Shown one piece after another: positions 1 to 9,797 of a DNA stretch of 54,230 bases. The translations under genes were made by a program, and so were the position numbers. The stretch spans positions 1 through 54,230 of the forward strand of contig NZ_AJZM02000043.1 of assembly GCF_000272405.2 (NCBI RefSeq), given 5' to 3'. The notes beneath the pieces are model-generated. The model was not told where the DNA came from. It ran no database searches and saw nothing but the letters and a program-made list of their open reading frames with translations. Within the stretch, counting starts at the first letter, position 1. Each line of letters begins with the position of its first letter. Origin of the DNA: Vibrio tasmaniensis 1F-187. GTDB lineage: Bacteria; Pseudomonadota; Gammaproteobacteria; Enterobacterales; Vibrionaceae.

Positions 1-111
1 GCCTTTGTGGTCATCATGATCGTGTTCAGCGTGATCATGGTCTTTGTGGTCGTCATGATCGTGCTCAGCGTGATCAGCGTGATCATGGCCTTCGTGGTCG
101 TCATGATCGCC
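1..111. repeat. In-frame tandem repeat encoding the His-rich metal-binding tract of zrgA
   Basis: The plus strand shows three successive units beginning near 2, 41 and 89, each starting with a form of cctttgtggtc and continuing into catgatcg. The period is 39 bp and then 48 bp; the longer one is explained by a doubled 9-bp gcgtgatca. All spacings are multiples of three, so the protein reads as repeated EHDHDDHK blocks. Such arrays can change length between strains. The array may continue past the left edge. Confidence 0.8.
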
Positions 112-429
112 TTCTAAGGTGTTTGCTACTGACTTGAACTTCAGAGTACAACTCGCATTGTTAAAACTAAACAGCTCTTCTGGCTTGTTTAATTGTGCGA
201 TAGCCTGCTCAAACACTTTCTTCTGTTCTGCAGTTTCTGGAGCATGTTCAAACCCAACCACATCTGCGCCTGGAGCTGTTACTTCAACAAGCAGTTCTTG
301 CCCATCTTGCGCGATGTTTACTTCAACTTGACCATGTACGTGTGCATCATGAGAGCGGAATTCTTCGTTAGCTAGAACATTTGTAGAGACAGTCATGCCG
401 ATAGCAACGGCTAAAAAAGTAGGTTTCAT
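1..429 (-). CDS. zrgA: ZrgA-family (DUF2796) His-rich periplasmic zinc-binding protein, 3' end beyond window
   Basis: Open reading frame running off the left edge; 143 residues are visible. It starts at the ATG at 429 with a signal peptide (MKPTFLAVAIGMTVSTNVLA), followed by a domain with the early motif HDAHVHG typical of DUF2796. After about residue 105 it becomes a His/Asp-rich tract (EHDHDDHK repeated), a likely metal-chelating linker. In Vibrio, zrgA is a zinc-regulated periplasmic protein encoded with the ZrgBCDE zinc ABC transporter, which would lie to the left. The gene follows a small secreted-protein gene on the same strand by 41 bp, and a Zur-like box precedes the pair. The family call rests on the motif, the His repeats and gene order. 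Confidence 0.85.
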   Translation of the reverse strand, partial: MKPTFLAVAIGMTVSTNVLANEEFRSHDAHVHGQVEVNIAQDGQELLVEVTAPGADVVGFEHAPETAEQKKVFEQAIAQLNKPEELFSFNNASCTLKFKSVANTLEGDHDDHEGHDHADHAEHDHDDHKDHDHAEHDHDDHKG

Positions 430-470
430 GTTTTTTTCCTGAATAAAGGTTAATTAAAAAGTAGTGGTAA

Positions 471-761
471 TTAAGCGATATTTACAGGAGGTGAGCGTGC
501 CAAATAAGCGAAATATAGCCGCTGTAGTGAAGTTACTGACTCTGTGATAGCGACAGTAAATTCTGAATGGAACTCTGGAATCTGTGGTAGTGAGTGCGCA
601 GTGATGAACTGATTAAGCGAAAACAGCTCACATTGATGCGAAGTGTGGTGTTCTGGGTGAATATCCACAATATGTGTTGCGGCTAACAGGCTTAGCATAA
701 GCATCAGCCCTAGCAAAAAGCAGGTTTTGCGTTTCACATTGTTAGGTGTGTTTTGCCACAT
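471..761 (-). CDS. Small secreted or membrane-anchored protein (DUF2607-like) upstream of zrgA
   Basis: A 96-residue protein. It has a basic N-terminus, a hydrophobic signal or anchor at about residues 13-29, and a short remainder with several His residues, a Cys (HQC) and a C-terminal YLARSPPVNIA. This layout resembles the small DUF2607/DUF2946 proteins of gammaproteobacteria, but the family name is from memory and uncertain. I see no function. It lies directly upstream of zrgA on the same strand and 28 bp downstream of a Zur-like palindrome, so a role in zinc handling, or simple co-regulation with zrgA, is inferred. No strong ribosome binding site is seen before the ATG at 761; a later start would cut the signal sequence. 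Confidence 0.65.
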   Translation of the reverse strand: MWQNTPNNVKRKTCFLLGLMLMLSLLAATHIVDIHPEHHTSHQCELFSLNQFITAHSLPQIPEFHSEFTVAITESVTSLQRLYFAYLARSPPVNIA

Positions 762-789
762 CAGGATAATTAACCACAGAATTAAAAAA

Positions 790-816
790 GGATACTGTTA
801 CAATATAACAATATCC
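790..816 (-). promoter_or_regulatory. Zur-box-like operator upstream of the zrgA operon
   Basis: A 27-bp imperfect palindrome in which 11 of 13 base pairs match around the central base at 803. Its core TGTTACAATATAACA (796-810) is very close to the known Zur core, TGTTATANTATAACA. It sits 28 bp before the start codon at 761, where it would overlap a promoter on the minus strand. zrgA is known to be repressed by Zur in V. cholerae, so the site fits its context. Confidence 0.75.
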
Positions 817-851
817 TTTGGTTAGGTCTCGAAAAAGACGCGAATATCTTA

Positions 852-1403
852 TTAAAGATTCGCTTTAATCAACTCAATGACTTGAGTGACTTCTGATTCG
901 TTTAATGCCCCTTCTTTTACAAACAAGATTTTACCTTGCTTGTCTTGAACGATAATCGCTGAGCTTTCTTCTTTCAGAGCCCATGATGACGCAACGGCGC
1001 CGTCTTCATCTAGGACCATAGAAGACCATGGAAATTCTTCTTTGCTGCTTTCGGCAGACGACTTAACAAAAGACCCAGTCCCCCAAATTGCATCATCTTG
1101 GTTGATGATGGTAGTGGTTTGGTAGCTGTCTTCTGAGAATTTTGATGCGGTAATGGCTGCCATCAGTGGTGCGTTGAGCTCTTTAGAGCTGCTGCGGCCA
1201 GCGATAGCTTGAACGACGCGAACTTTACCAAGAAGATCATTGGTTACCCAAGCTTGATATCCAGTATTTCCGTCGTTTAGAACAATCTCACCATAGTTAC
1301 TCACATCGATGGCAGGCAGGGTAGCGCCTACTGATAGGTTGTGAGCATTGGCGAAGAGTGGAGAGGCTGCGGCTAAAAAAGCCAGTAGAGTTTTGTTTTT
1401 CAT
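852..1403 (-). CDS. ytfJ: YtfJ family periplasmic protein
   Basis: 183 residues from the ATG at 1403. The frame stays open upstream to 1517, but the start at 1403 gives a clean signal peptide (MKNKTLLAFLAAASPLFANA) and has GGAA about 13 bases upstream. The mature part has the thioredoxin-like layout of the YtfJ family: LLGKVRVVQAIAGRSSSKE after the first strands, then INQDDAIWGTG, VLDEDGAVASSW and IIVQDKQGKILFVKEG. It lacks the CxxC of active thioredoxins. Function is poorly known; E. coli YtfJ is an uncharacterised periplasmic protein. The neighbouring divergent ytfK, then msrA and tamAB, reproduce the E. coli ytf cluster. Confidence 0.85.
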   Translation of the reverse strand: MKNKTLLAFLAAASPLFANAHNLSVGATLPAIDVSNYGEIVLNDGNTGYQAWVTNDLLGKVRVVQAIAGRSSSKELNAPLMAAITASKFSEDSYQTTTIINQDDAIWGTGSFVKSSAESSKEEFPWSSMVLDEDGAVASSWALKEESSAIIVQDKQGKILFVKEGALNESEVTQVIELIKANL

Positions 1404-1596
1404 TATATTTTTGTTCCGCTTATTGGTTTGCACAGGAAGTATAATATGAAATTTGAAAAATGCCTCTTTAACTTTTTTATCGTACGACGTAGAGATAAGT
1501 TGCAGGTTTGTTACCAAAAGGTATAATGCATCAACATCGAGATGAACAATAGATTATCTTGCTGTTTGCTAAAGGAATTAGCGATTTAATATGCTT

Positions 1597-1615
1597 TGAA
1601 CAGCGTCGCTGTTCA
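1597..1615. other. 19-bp perfect palindrome in the ytfK upstream region
   Basis: The sequence TGAACAGCGTCGCTGTTCA is perfectly symmetrical around position 1606 and lies 41 bp before the ytfK start codon. A smaller inverted repeat (GCTAA/TTAGC) lies just upstream at 1567-1581, next to an AT-rich -10-like stretch. It could be a regulator binding site or, if transcribed, a hairpin in the ytfK leader. The strand and regulator are unknown. Confidence 0.5.
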
Positions 1616-1656
1616 GGTATGTGACTGTAGTACTCAAATGGAATTGAGGTTGTATT

Positions 1657-1857
1657 ATGTTAAGAAAGTTTTCTACTTACCGTCCACATCAGGTGGCGCG
1701 TTTCGTTAAAGTCCTGTTCAAAGGCCAGTTTGCTATTGAAGGTATCGGAGAGTTTCGCTTCGACCAAGGCAAGGTGCTTCTTCCTGAAGTTTCAGACAAA
1801 CAAAAGCTCACTATTTTTAAAGAAGTTAACGGCACGATTGCAGCGTTGCCGGTGTAA
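1657..1857 (+). CDS. ytfK: YtfK (DUF1107), small SpoT-linked stringent-response regulator
   Basis: 66 residues beginning MLRKFSTYRPHQVARFVKVL, which aligns along its length with E. coli YtfK (68 residues; same Q-VA-FVK-LF-G pattern and the FxFDxGKxLxPxVxDK core). In E. coli, YtfK binds SpoT and shifts it towards (p)ppGpp synthesis under phosphate or fatty-acid starvation. GAATTGAGG upstream provides a weak Shine-Dalgarno sequence. It is monocistronic, ending in a strong hairpin shared with the convergent msrA. The E. coli role is carried over by family only. Confidence 0.9.
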   Translation: MLRKFSTYRPHQVARFVKVLFKGQFAIEGIGEFRFDQGKVLLPEVSDKQKLTIFKEVNGTIAALPV

Positions 1858-1902
1858 CTGAGCTTTATCGATTTGTCTTGCACCGAATAGATTAACAATG
1901 AA

Positions 1903-1930
1903 AAGGGCTTCCTGATGGAAGCCCTTTTTT
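1903..1930. terminator. Bidirectional terminator between ytfK and msrA
   Basis: A 10-bp stem aagggcttcc / ggaagccctt with a 4-base loop, followed by a T-run on the plus strand and preceded by an A-run. It suits both converging genes. Confidence 0.85.
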
Positions 1931-1967
1931 AATGCGTGTCGTTCACGATGGTATGTCGAACGGCCCT

Positions 1968-2597
1968 TTATTGTGGAGGGAAGCAGACACCTGTTCCACC
2001 CAACCCGCAATAACCATTCGGATTTTTAGCTAGGTATTGCTGGTGGTAGGTTTCTGCGAAAAAATATTTTCCAGCAGGCAGAACTTCCGTCGTGATCTCG
2101 TTGCCTAAAGATTCAGTCATTGCTCGTTGATATTCACGTTTAGAGTGCTCAGCGATAGATTGTTGCTCTTCACTGAAGGTGTAGATCGCAGAACGGTATT
2201 GAGTCCCTAAATCGTTGCCTTGGCGCATCCCTTGAGTTGGGTCATGACGCTCCCAAAAGGTTTCAAGTATTCGAGCTAACGAGGTTTGTTCACTATCAAA
2301 TATGACACGAACGACTTCGGTATGGCCGGTTTGCCCAGTACATACTTGTTCATAAGTGGGATTAACCGTGTATCCGCCAGCGTAACCAACGGATGTTGAA
2401 ATAACGCCATCCAATTGCCAAAATAAACGCTCAGCTCCCCAGAAGCATCCCATACCAAACAGGACTTCTTGTTGAGAGCCCGTAGGCGCATCGAGCAGGT
2501 CGGTTTGATTGACGAAATGGTGCTCAGTGATTCGAATTGGGTCAGCATTTCCCGGTAGTGCGGTTACTGCAGAAACCAGTTGTTGTTTGTTTAGCAT
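1968..2597 (-). CDS. msrA: Peptide methionine sulfoxide reductase MsrA
   Basis: 209 residues. It reduces methionine-S-sulfoxide in proteins using thioredoxin. The active-site motif [13 protein letters not shown] places the catalytic cysteine at C51, and the C-terminal tail [15 protein letters not shown] gives the resolving cysteines C197 and C205. This matches the three-cysteine E. coli enzyme in spacing and length. The usual [21 protein letters not shown] block is present. It is divergent from tamA, with 195 bp between them, and convergent with ytfK. An oxidative-repair gene beside tamAB is the standard gammaproteobacterial arrangement. Confidence 0.96.
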   Translation of the reverse strand: MLNKQQLVSAVTALPGNADPIRITEHHFVNQTDLLDAPTGSQQEVLFGMGCFWGAERLFWQLDGVISTSVGYAGGYTVNPTYEQVCTGQTGHTEVVRVIFDSEQTSLARILETFWERHDPTQGMRQGNDLGTQYRSAIYTFSEEQQSIAEHSKREYQRAMTESLGNEITTEVLPAGKYFFAETYHQQYLAKNPNGYCGLGGTGVCFPPQ

Positions 2598-2792
2598 GTT
2601 ATATTCCTTTTCGCATACGTTTACCGCGCTGGCTTTTATTTAACGTGGGTTCATATTAACTGTTGGTCAATATTGAATAAGTCTTTAAATTAGACCGTGT
2701 TATTCCAGGATTTATTACAGACTCAATGCCTATTTAGCGGTATTATTTCTTTTCACTTATTAACGTATTGATAACTTCTTCACCAATTAAAC

Positions 2793-4505
2793 ATGATAAG
2801 AAAAACTTTACCAGTTCTGATTGGCACTCTATTGTCATCGACGCTCGCTTTCGCTGACGTTTCCCTTGAAATCAAAGGGCTAGATGGAGCGCTTGAGGAT
2901 AATGTGGATGCTTATCTGAGTGCGATCCCTGAAGAAGAGTATTCGGTTTCACTAAGATTCCAATCCCGCTTGGAATCTATGATTAAAGAAGCCCTGAATG
3001 CGTTAGGCTACTACCACCCTAAAATCACATTTACTCACTCCGAAGATGATACCGAAATGACCGTTACGGTTGAGCCGGGAGAGCCTGTTGTTATTTATAC
3101 TTCAGATATCGTTCTAACTGGTGAAGCCAAGGATGACCCAGACTTTTTAGCCTTGATAGCGAAGAGTAGCTTGTCTAAAGGTTCGACTCTGAATCATGGT
3201 AATTATGACTCTTTGAAATCGTCGATCCGTAATCTTGGATTAGCGAAAGGTTATTTCGATGGGGCTTACGATCTCAGTAAACTAGAAGTCGCTCCCGAAT
3301 TAAATCGTGCTTATGTTCGTCTCCATTATAACAGTGGTATCCGCTATCACTTTGGTACTACTCAGGTTACTGGTAGCCAGATTGAAGAAGATAAGGTGCA
3401 GTCACTCAAACCATTTGAGGATGGCGAACCTTACTCAATCACTAAAGTTGGTGAGTACAACCAAAACCTGTCCAATACGGATTGGTTCTCCTCGGTATTT
3501 GTTGAACCAGATTTAAGCCAATTGGGTAAAGGCCGAGAAATCCCGATGAAAGTTAGCCTTGCTCCGCAAGCTCGTAACCAAATCGAAACGGGTATCGGTG
3601 TCTCAACCGACCTTGGTGTGAAAGGCACTCTCAAATGGAAAAAACCTTGGGTTAATGATCGAGGCCATAGCTTCAATAGTAGCTTGTCGATCTCGAAGCC
3701 TGAGCAGACGATCACGGCTGCTTATAAAATCCCATTGGATGACGTACTTAATGACTACTACCAAGTTAAGTACGGTATGAAAAATTTGGATAATCGTGAC
3801 ACCAAGAGTTTGGAATCAAACCTTGCCTTAGAAAGATATTGGCGTTTGGACAATGGCTGGCAGCGCACGGTGTTCATTCGATACTTGGTCGAAAACTATG
3901 AACAAGGTTTGCAAGATGACTTGGCGCAATTTGTGCTGCCGGGTATCTCTTTCTCACGCACTCGAACGCGAGGCGGCTCGATGCCGATGTGGGGCGACAA
4001 ACAAACCATTATGTTTGAAGCGGGTGACGATACCTTGCTATCTGAAACTAAGGTTGTTCGCTTTCAAGGTCAAACCGCTTGGATTCGAAGTATTGGCGAC
4101 AATCACCGAGGCTTAACTCGGCTTCAATTTGGCGGTAACTTTGCTGACGAGTTTGATAAGCTATCTCCCTCCCTAAGGTTCTTTGCTGGTGGTGACAATA
4201 GCATTCGTGGTTATGGTTATGAGTCAATCTCTCCTCGCGATGAAAGTGGCGCACTAACGGGTGCAAAATTTATTGCAACCAGCTCGCTTGAATACCAATA
4301 CCGCTTGGTTGGAAACTGGTGGGGTGCAGCATTCTACGACATTGGTGATGCATTTAATGATAAACCTGAATGGAAACACGGCACTGGTGTCGGTGTTCGT
4401 TGGGCGTCACCTGTTGGTCCAGTGAGTTTAGATTTTGCTTGGGGTCTAGATGCAGCAAAAGGTGATGAGTTCCAGTTACACTTTAGTTTAGGGCCAGAAT
4501 TATGA
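2793..4505 (+). CDS. tamA: TamA, outer-membrane Omp85 subunit of the translocation and assembly module
   Basis: 570 residues with a signal peptide cleaved near FADVS (about residue 22). Three POTRA-like repeats follow to about residue 260, then a 16-strand Omp85 barrel. The conserved Omp85 loop motif appears as GGDNSIRGYGYES, with R472-G473-Y474. The C-terminal strand ends DEFQLHFSLGPEL. TamA inserts in the outer membrane, pairs with TamB and helps place certain outer-membrane proteins. Its stop codon overlaps the tamB start (ATGA), so the two are translationally coupled. Confidence 0.95.
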   Translation: MIRKTLPVLIGTLLSSTLAFADVSLEIKGLDGALEDNVDAYLSAIPEEEYSVSLRFQSRLESMIKEALNALGYYHPKITFTHSEDDTEMTVTVEPGEPVVIYTSDIVLTGEAKDDPDFLALIAKSSLSKGSTLNHGNYDSLKSSIRNLGLAKGYFDGAYDLSKLEVAPELNRAYVRLHYNSGIRYHFGTTQVTGSQIEEDKVQSLKPFEDGEPYSITKVGEYNQNLSNTDWFSSVFVEPDLSQLGKGREIPMKVSLAPQARNQIETGIGVSTDLGVKGTLKWKKPWVNDRGHSFNSSLSISKPEQTITAAYKIPLDDVLNDYYQVKYGMKNLDNRDTKSLESNLALERYWRLDNGWQRTVFIRYLVENYEQGLQDDLAQFVLPGISFSRTRTRGGSMPMWGDKQTIMFEAGDDTLLSETKVVRFQGQTAWIRSIGDNHRGLTRLQFGGNFADEFDKLSPSLRFFAGGDNSIRGYGYESISPRDESGALTGAKFIATSSLEYQYRLVGNWWGAAFYDIGDAFNDKPEWKHGTGVGVRWASPVGPVSLDFAWGLDAAKGDEFQLHFSLGPEL

Positions 4506-7500
4506 TCAAAGTGATGGGAAAATTCATTAAGTGGACGTCGATCTCATTGACGTCTATTTTGCTGTTGTTGATAGCCCTGCTAGGTTTTGTTTTGTTCACC
4601 AACCCAGGGTTGAACACTGTGCTGTGGGGCGCTGAAAAAGCATTGCCACAACTTAAAGTGGAAAGCACTAAAGGGGCTCTGTTTCCGAGCTTTACGCTTA
4701 ATAATGTTCAGTTTAAAGATGACAGTCTACATATCGATACCAAGGTTCAAAAGCTGAACTTGGCTATTAATCCTCGCTGCCTGCTCGACCCTAAGCTGTG
4801 TGTCGATCGTTTAGCGATTCAAGGGTTGGACTTCGCATTTACTGAACTGCCTCCTGCCTCTACAGAAGAAACAGAACCTACTCCGCCCGTAACATCGGTA
4901 AAAACACCGTTGCCAATCGTAATCAACCGTATCGCTTTGTCTGATATTAAGTTGAATATCTTAGGGCATGAAATTGAATGGAGTCTGTTCTCTACGGCTT
5001 TGAGTATGCAAGGTGAAAAGCTGACGGTATCGCCAACCTTATTCAATGATCTTAAGGTTAAACTCGCGGAATCGACAGAAGAACCGCAAGCAGAAAAGGT
5101 TGAGCCAGAAGCTGCTGTTAAAACTGCTATCGAATTGCCGGAAGTCTGGATTCCTTTACTGGTTGTGTTGGAGCGTTTTGACCTCAACCGTTTCACCTTA
5201 GAACAAGAAACACCGATTGTGGTGAACCACCTTGGGCTTGAGGCTCGCGCGGGTAAACACACGGTTGATGTTTCCACTCTCGAATTCGATATGCCACAAG
5301 CAAGCGCAAATCTAACGACGAAGGTTGAGCTTAAGGGCGGTTATCCGTTAGAGCTTTCTTTGGATGCGTTAGTGAAAGAAACCGACCTTGCTGGGCAGAA
5401 GTTGTCTCTGAAAGTACAAGGCAGCGTGGCTAAGCTAAACCTAGACACCCAATTTTCTGAGCTGATTGAGGCAAAGCTGTCTGGGGATATTCAACCCTTA
5501 GAGCCGACTCTGCCATTTGACCTTCTCTTAGAAGGCGGGCAAGCGCAGTGGCCCCTTACCGGGAAAAGCGATTACCAAGCGACAATTAAGCAATTCAAAG
5601 CTGATGGCTCACTAGATGGTTTCAATGTTCTTCTTAAAGGTGAAGCCGATGGTAAGGAAATCCCTGAATTAGCCATCGATCTACAGGGTAAAGGCACGAC
5701 GGAACAAATTGAGATCGAGCGTCTAAAGCTTAACACGCTAGGCGGTGAGCTTAACGGTGTCGTTAAAGCGAACTGGAAGAGTCTCGTTAACTGGCAAGCT
5801 GACGTGACACTCAAAGATATTCAACCGGGTCTGCAATGGCAAGAAGCTGAGGGCAACATTAGTGGAAGCATCGTCACCTCAGGTGAGTTGACGGAAGCGG
5901 GCGGCTGGGCGATTGAACTGCCTAAATTGGATATTGAAGGGATCTTGCGAGAATACCCTCTGGATATCGAAGGTCAGTTGTCAGCGTCGGATCGCAGCGC
6001 GAGCGGTGAACCAAAACTGAAAACCAGTGGTTTGAGCTTAGCTCACGGTGTTAACTCGATTAAGGCTCAGGGGGAGCTTGATAAGAAATGGAACATGGAT
6101 GTTGAGATTTACTTTCCTGAGCTTGTAAAAAGCGTCCCTGATTTGAAAGGTAAAGTGATTGGTAACATCCAGCTCAGTGGTCCAACGAAAGAGCCTGAAG
6201 TCGATCTCGCTCTAAATGTGGATAAGGTAGATTGGAATAGCGAAGCAACACTAGAATCCTTGTCACTTAATGGCTCTGTGATTCCTCTGCCATTGCCTAA
6301 AGCTCAAGCCGATCTTGAATTAAAAGCTAACAACCTAACCTATCAAGATCAAAGCGTAGAAAGCATAGATCTCACGGTGAGTGGTGGTGAGAAGAAACAC
6401 ACAGTGACCCTTGATGTGATATCCGACATCGTGTCTACAAGCTTAGCTATTTCCGGAGAGTTGATTCAAAAGCCTTCTCTTATTTGGGATGGATCGTTAG
6501 ACAGAGTCAAAATCACTACTCAGCAAGGTCCTTGGGTATTAGACCAACCTGTCGCGATAAAGGCGGATGTCGATAAGCAGTTTGCTGATGTTCAAGCACA
6601 TTGTTGGAACCAATCGGGTTCGAGTGTGTGTTTGGATGAAGATGTTCGTGTCGGAAAATCGGGTGAGGCCAAAGTGGCCATCAATCAATTCGATTTCGAG
6701 CAGATTAAAGCCTTTGTGCCTAAAGAGACGCAATTACAGGGCTTAGTCAATGCGACCGCTCATGCTAAGTGGTCTGAACAAGGTGAGCCTGAGGTCACGG
6801 TAAGTGTTGATATGCCGAAAGGTCAGGTTGTTCAACAAGTGGGTGAGCCAATCACACTGGGTTGGGAAAGCGTTGCATTGAATGCCCAACTGAAAGACAA
6901 CAAACTGGATGCCGATTTTAAGTTGGATGTTTCCGACAATGGTGACCTGTCTGGCACGGTGTCGTTACCGGATATTCTCGCCGAAGACAAAATGGTCGAT
7001 GCAGCAATTAAATTGACCACGTTCCATCTTGATTTCTTACAACCAATACTAGGTGAATACAGCTTATTGAAAGCCGACCTAGAGAGTGATCTTCAAGTTA
7101 AAGGCTCTCTGATGCACCCTCAAGTCTTTGGTCAATTCTCTGTTGATGGTATTCAAGTGAAAGGCGACGTCACGCCTGTTGATGTGAAAGATGGCCGCAT
7201 CGACCTCGACTTTGATGGTTATAGTGCAAAACTGGATGCGAATGTCGAAACGCCTGATGGTCACCTTGATATTGAGGGGACCGGAGATTGGCAAGATCTT
7301 AAAGCATGGCACTCTAACGTTAGAGTTTTCGCTGATGAGTTGATGGTTGATATCCCACCTATGGTTAAGGTGAAGGTCGTGCCTGATATGACCATTGATG
7401 TCACACCAGAACTGGCGAAAATTACCGGTGATATTGCCTTACCATGGGGACGAATTGTTGTTGAAGATTTACCACCGTCAGCGGTTGGTGTCTCTTCTGA

Positions 7501-8260
7501 TCAGGTTATTTTGAATAAAGATCTAGAGCCAGAAAACGAAGATACGATTCCATTCAACGTGATGACCAACATTAATATCTCTATTGGTGATGACTTTAAA
7601 CTGTCTGCTTTCGGTCTTGAGGGTGATTTGGTCGGTAAGCTTAACGTAGCTCAAAAAGACCAAGGTCCATTTATTACAGGTGAAGTGAACATCGTCGATG
7701 GTACTTACCAATCATTCGGGCAAGACCTGTTGATCGAAGAGGGTAAGATCCTAATGAATGGACCACCGGATCAGCCATACGTAGCCATCAATGCGATTCG
7801 TAATCCTGATAATACTCAAGATGATGTGACCGCAGGTATTCGAGTGACTGGCCCTGCGACAGAGCCGACCATCGAGATTTATTCTGACCCTGCGATGCCA
7901 CAAGCGAACGCGCTGTCTTATATTCTGCGTGGCCAAGATATCGACGGTGAGTCGAGCGGTTCGATGACAACGACCTTAATCGGTTTGAGTTTAGCTAAGA
8001 GTGGTAAGGTTGTCGGCGAAATTGGTGAAGCCTTTGGTGTACAGGACTTGCAACTGGATACCGCAGGCTCTGGCGATGACTCTCAAGTGACGGTAAGTGG
8101 CTACATCCTGCCGGGCTTACAGGTAAAATATGGTGTGGGCATCTTTAACTCGTTAGGTGAGTTTACCGTTCGTTATCGATTGATGCAGGATCTCTATGTT
8201 GAAGCTGTATCAGGTCTCGACAGTGCTGTAGACCTTCTCTATCAATTTGAGTTCGAGTAG
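4502..8260 (+). CDS. tamB: TamB, inner-membrane-anchored AsmA-like bridge protein (DUF490)
   Basis: 1252 residues, the normal size for TamB. One N-terminal transmembrane helix (about residues 13-33) is followed by a very long run of short beta-strand repeats rich in alternating Val/Leu/Asp, which form the hydrophobic groove spanning the periplasm. The C-terminal DUF490 domain (about the last 300 residues) carries VDGTYQSFGQDLLIEEGKI and ends in DLLYQFEFE, the segment that contacts TamA. TamB is now seen as a bridge-like protein also implicated in phospholipid transport. It overlaps tamA by 4 bp. A second in-frame ATG four codons downstream (4514) is an alternative start. Confidence 0.95.
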   Translation: MIKVMGKFIKWTSISLTSILLLLIALLGFVLFTNPGLNTVLWGAEKALPQLKVESTKGALFPSFTLNNVQFKDDSLHIDTKVQKLNLAINPRCLLDPKLCVDRLAIQGLDFAFTELPPASTEETEPTPPVTSVKTPLPIVINRIALSDIKLNILGHEIEWSLFSTALSMQGEKLTVSPTLFNDLKVKLAESTEEPQAEKVEPEAAVKTAIELPEVWIPLLVVLERFDLNRFTLEQETPIVVNHLGLEARAGKHTVDVSTLEFDMPQASANLTTKVELKGGYPLELSLDALVKETDLAGQKLSLKVQGSVAKLNLDTQFSELIEAKLSGDIQPLEPTLPFDLLLEGGQAQWPLTGKSDYQATIKQFKADGSLDGFNVLLKGEADGKEIPELAIDLQGKGTTEQIEIERLKLNTLGGELNGVVKANWKSLVNWQADVTLKDIQPGLQWQEAEGNISGSIVTSGELTEAGGWAIELPKLDIEGILREYPLDIEGQLSASDRSASGEPKLKTSGLSLAHGVNSIKAQGELDKKWNMDVEIYFPELVKSVPDLKGKVIGNIQLSGPTKEPEVDLALNVDKVDWNSEATLESLSLNGSVIPLPLPKAQADLELKANNLTYQDQSVESIDLTVSGGEKKHTVTLDVISDIVSTSLAISGELIQKPSLIWDGSLDRVKITTQQGPWVLDQPVAIKADVDKQFADVQAHCWNQSGSSVCLDEDVRVGKSGEAKVAINQFDFEQIKAFVPKETQLQGLVNATAHAKWSEQGEPEVTVSVDMPKGQVVQQVGEPITLGWESVALNAQLKDNKLDADFKLDVSDNGDLSGTVSLPDILAEDKMVDAAIKLTTFHLDFLQPILGEYSLLKADLESDLQVKGSLMHPQVFGQFSVDGIQVKGDVTPVDVKDGRIDLDFDGYSAKLDANVETPDGHLDIEGTGDWQDLKAWHSNVRVFADELMVDIPPMVKVKVVPDMTIDVTPELAKITGDIALPWGRIVVEDLPPSAVGVSSDQVILNKDLEPENEDTIPFNVMTNINISIGDDFKLSAFGLEGDLVGKLNVAQKDQGPFITGEVNIVDGTYQSFGQDLLIEEGKILMNGPPDQPYVAINAIRNPDNTQDDVTAGIRVTGPATEPTIEIYSDPAMPQANALSYILRGQDIDGESSGSMTTTLIGLSLAKSGKVVGEIGEAFGVQDLQLDTAGSGDDSQVTVSGYILPGLQVKYGVGIFNSLGEFTVRYRLMQDLYVEAVSGLDSAVDLLYQFEFE

Positions 8261-8334
8261 AGCTGTTTGAGCTTGGGCGGCAATGTTTCAGCAATTCATT
8301 TAACGCGCCTGCGCGAATGGCTTGTGGAGGATTT

Positions 8335-8688
8335 ATGAAGCATCTTGTTTTTGTTTATGGAACCTTGAGGCAAGGTCAGTCCAATCACCACTATTTGAAG
8401 GGCTGTGATTTATTAGGGCAGTTTGATACACCTAAGGAATATGCACTTTTTGATTTAGGTGCCTATCCGGCGATGATTACTGGAAAGAAAAGTGTCGCTG
8501 GTGAGGTCTATATCATTAACGACGAAATTTTAGAGTCGCTCGATCGGCTAGAAGATGTTCCTGTTGAGTATCGTCGCAAGCAAATAGAGACTATATTTGG
8601 ATTAGCATGGGTATATTTGTATCAGCTTGATCTAACCGCTAATAAAGAAATACTTTCGGGTAACTGGTGTAAGCGGAGCAACGCTTAG
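8335..8688 (+). CDS. ytfP: YtfP, gamma-glutamylcyclotransferase-like (GGCT/BtrG fold) protein
   Basis: 117 residues from the ATG at 8335, preferred over the in-frame ATG at 8317 because GGAGG lies at 8326-8330. The start HLVFVYGTLRQGQSNHHYL carries the YGTLR-G signature of the GGCT family, followed by FDLGAYPAMI and VAGEVYIINDEILESLDRLED, where E is the likely catalytic acid. The exact substrate of YtfP proteins is unknown. It follows tamB by 74 bp in the same direction, as in E. coli, and ends at a terminator shared with fbp. Confidence 0.88.
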   Translation: MKHLVFVYGTLRQGQSNHHYLKGCDLLGQFDTPKEYALFDLGAYPAMITGKKSVAGEVYIINDEILESLDRLEDVPVEYRRKQIETIFGLAWVYLYQLDLTANKEILSGNWCKRSNA

Positions 8689-8718
8689 TCGCTATATCTT
8701 CTGAGTTACCAAACAAAA

Positions 8719-8745
8719 AGCCAGCATGTGAATGCTGGCTTTTTT
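8719..8745. terminator. Bidirectional terminator between ytfP and fbp
   Basis: A 9-bp stem agccagcat / atgctggct with loop gtga. An A-run lies on the left and a T-run on the right, so it can serve both convergent genes. Confidence 0.88.
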
Positions 8746-8777
8746 AATGACGCTATTTTGAGAAATGAACGAGGGGT

Positions 8778-9797
<1,020 letters not shown>

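Noticed and set aside
119..375. Two plus-strand frames of 70 and 60 codons
   Set aside because: They lie antisense to zrgA, whose signal peptide, DUF2796 domain and His tract explain the sequence.
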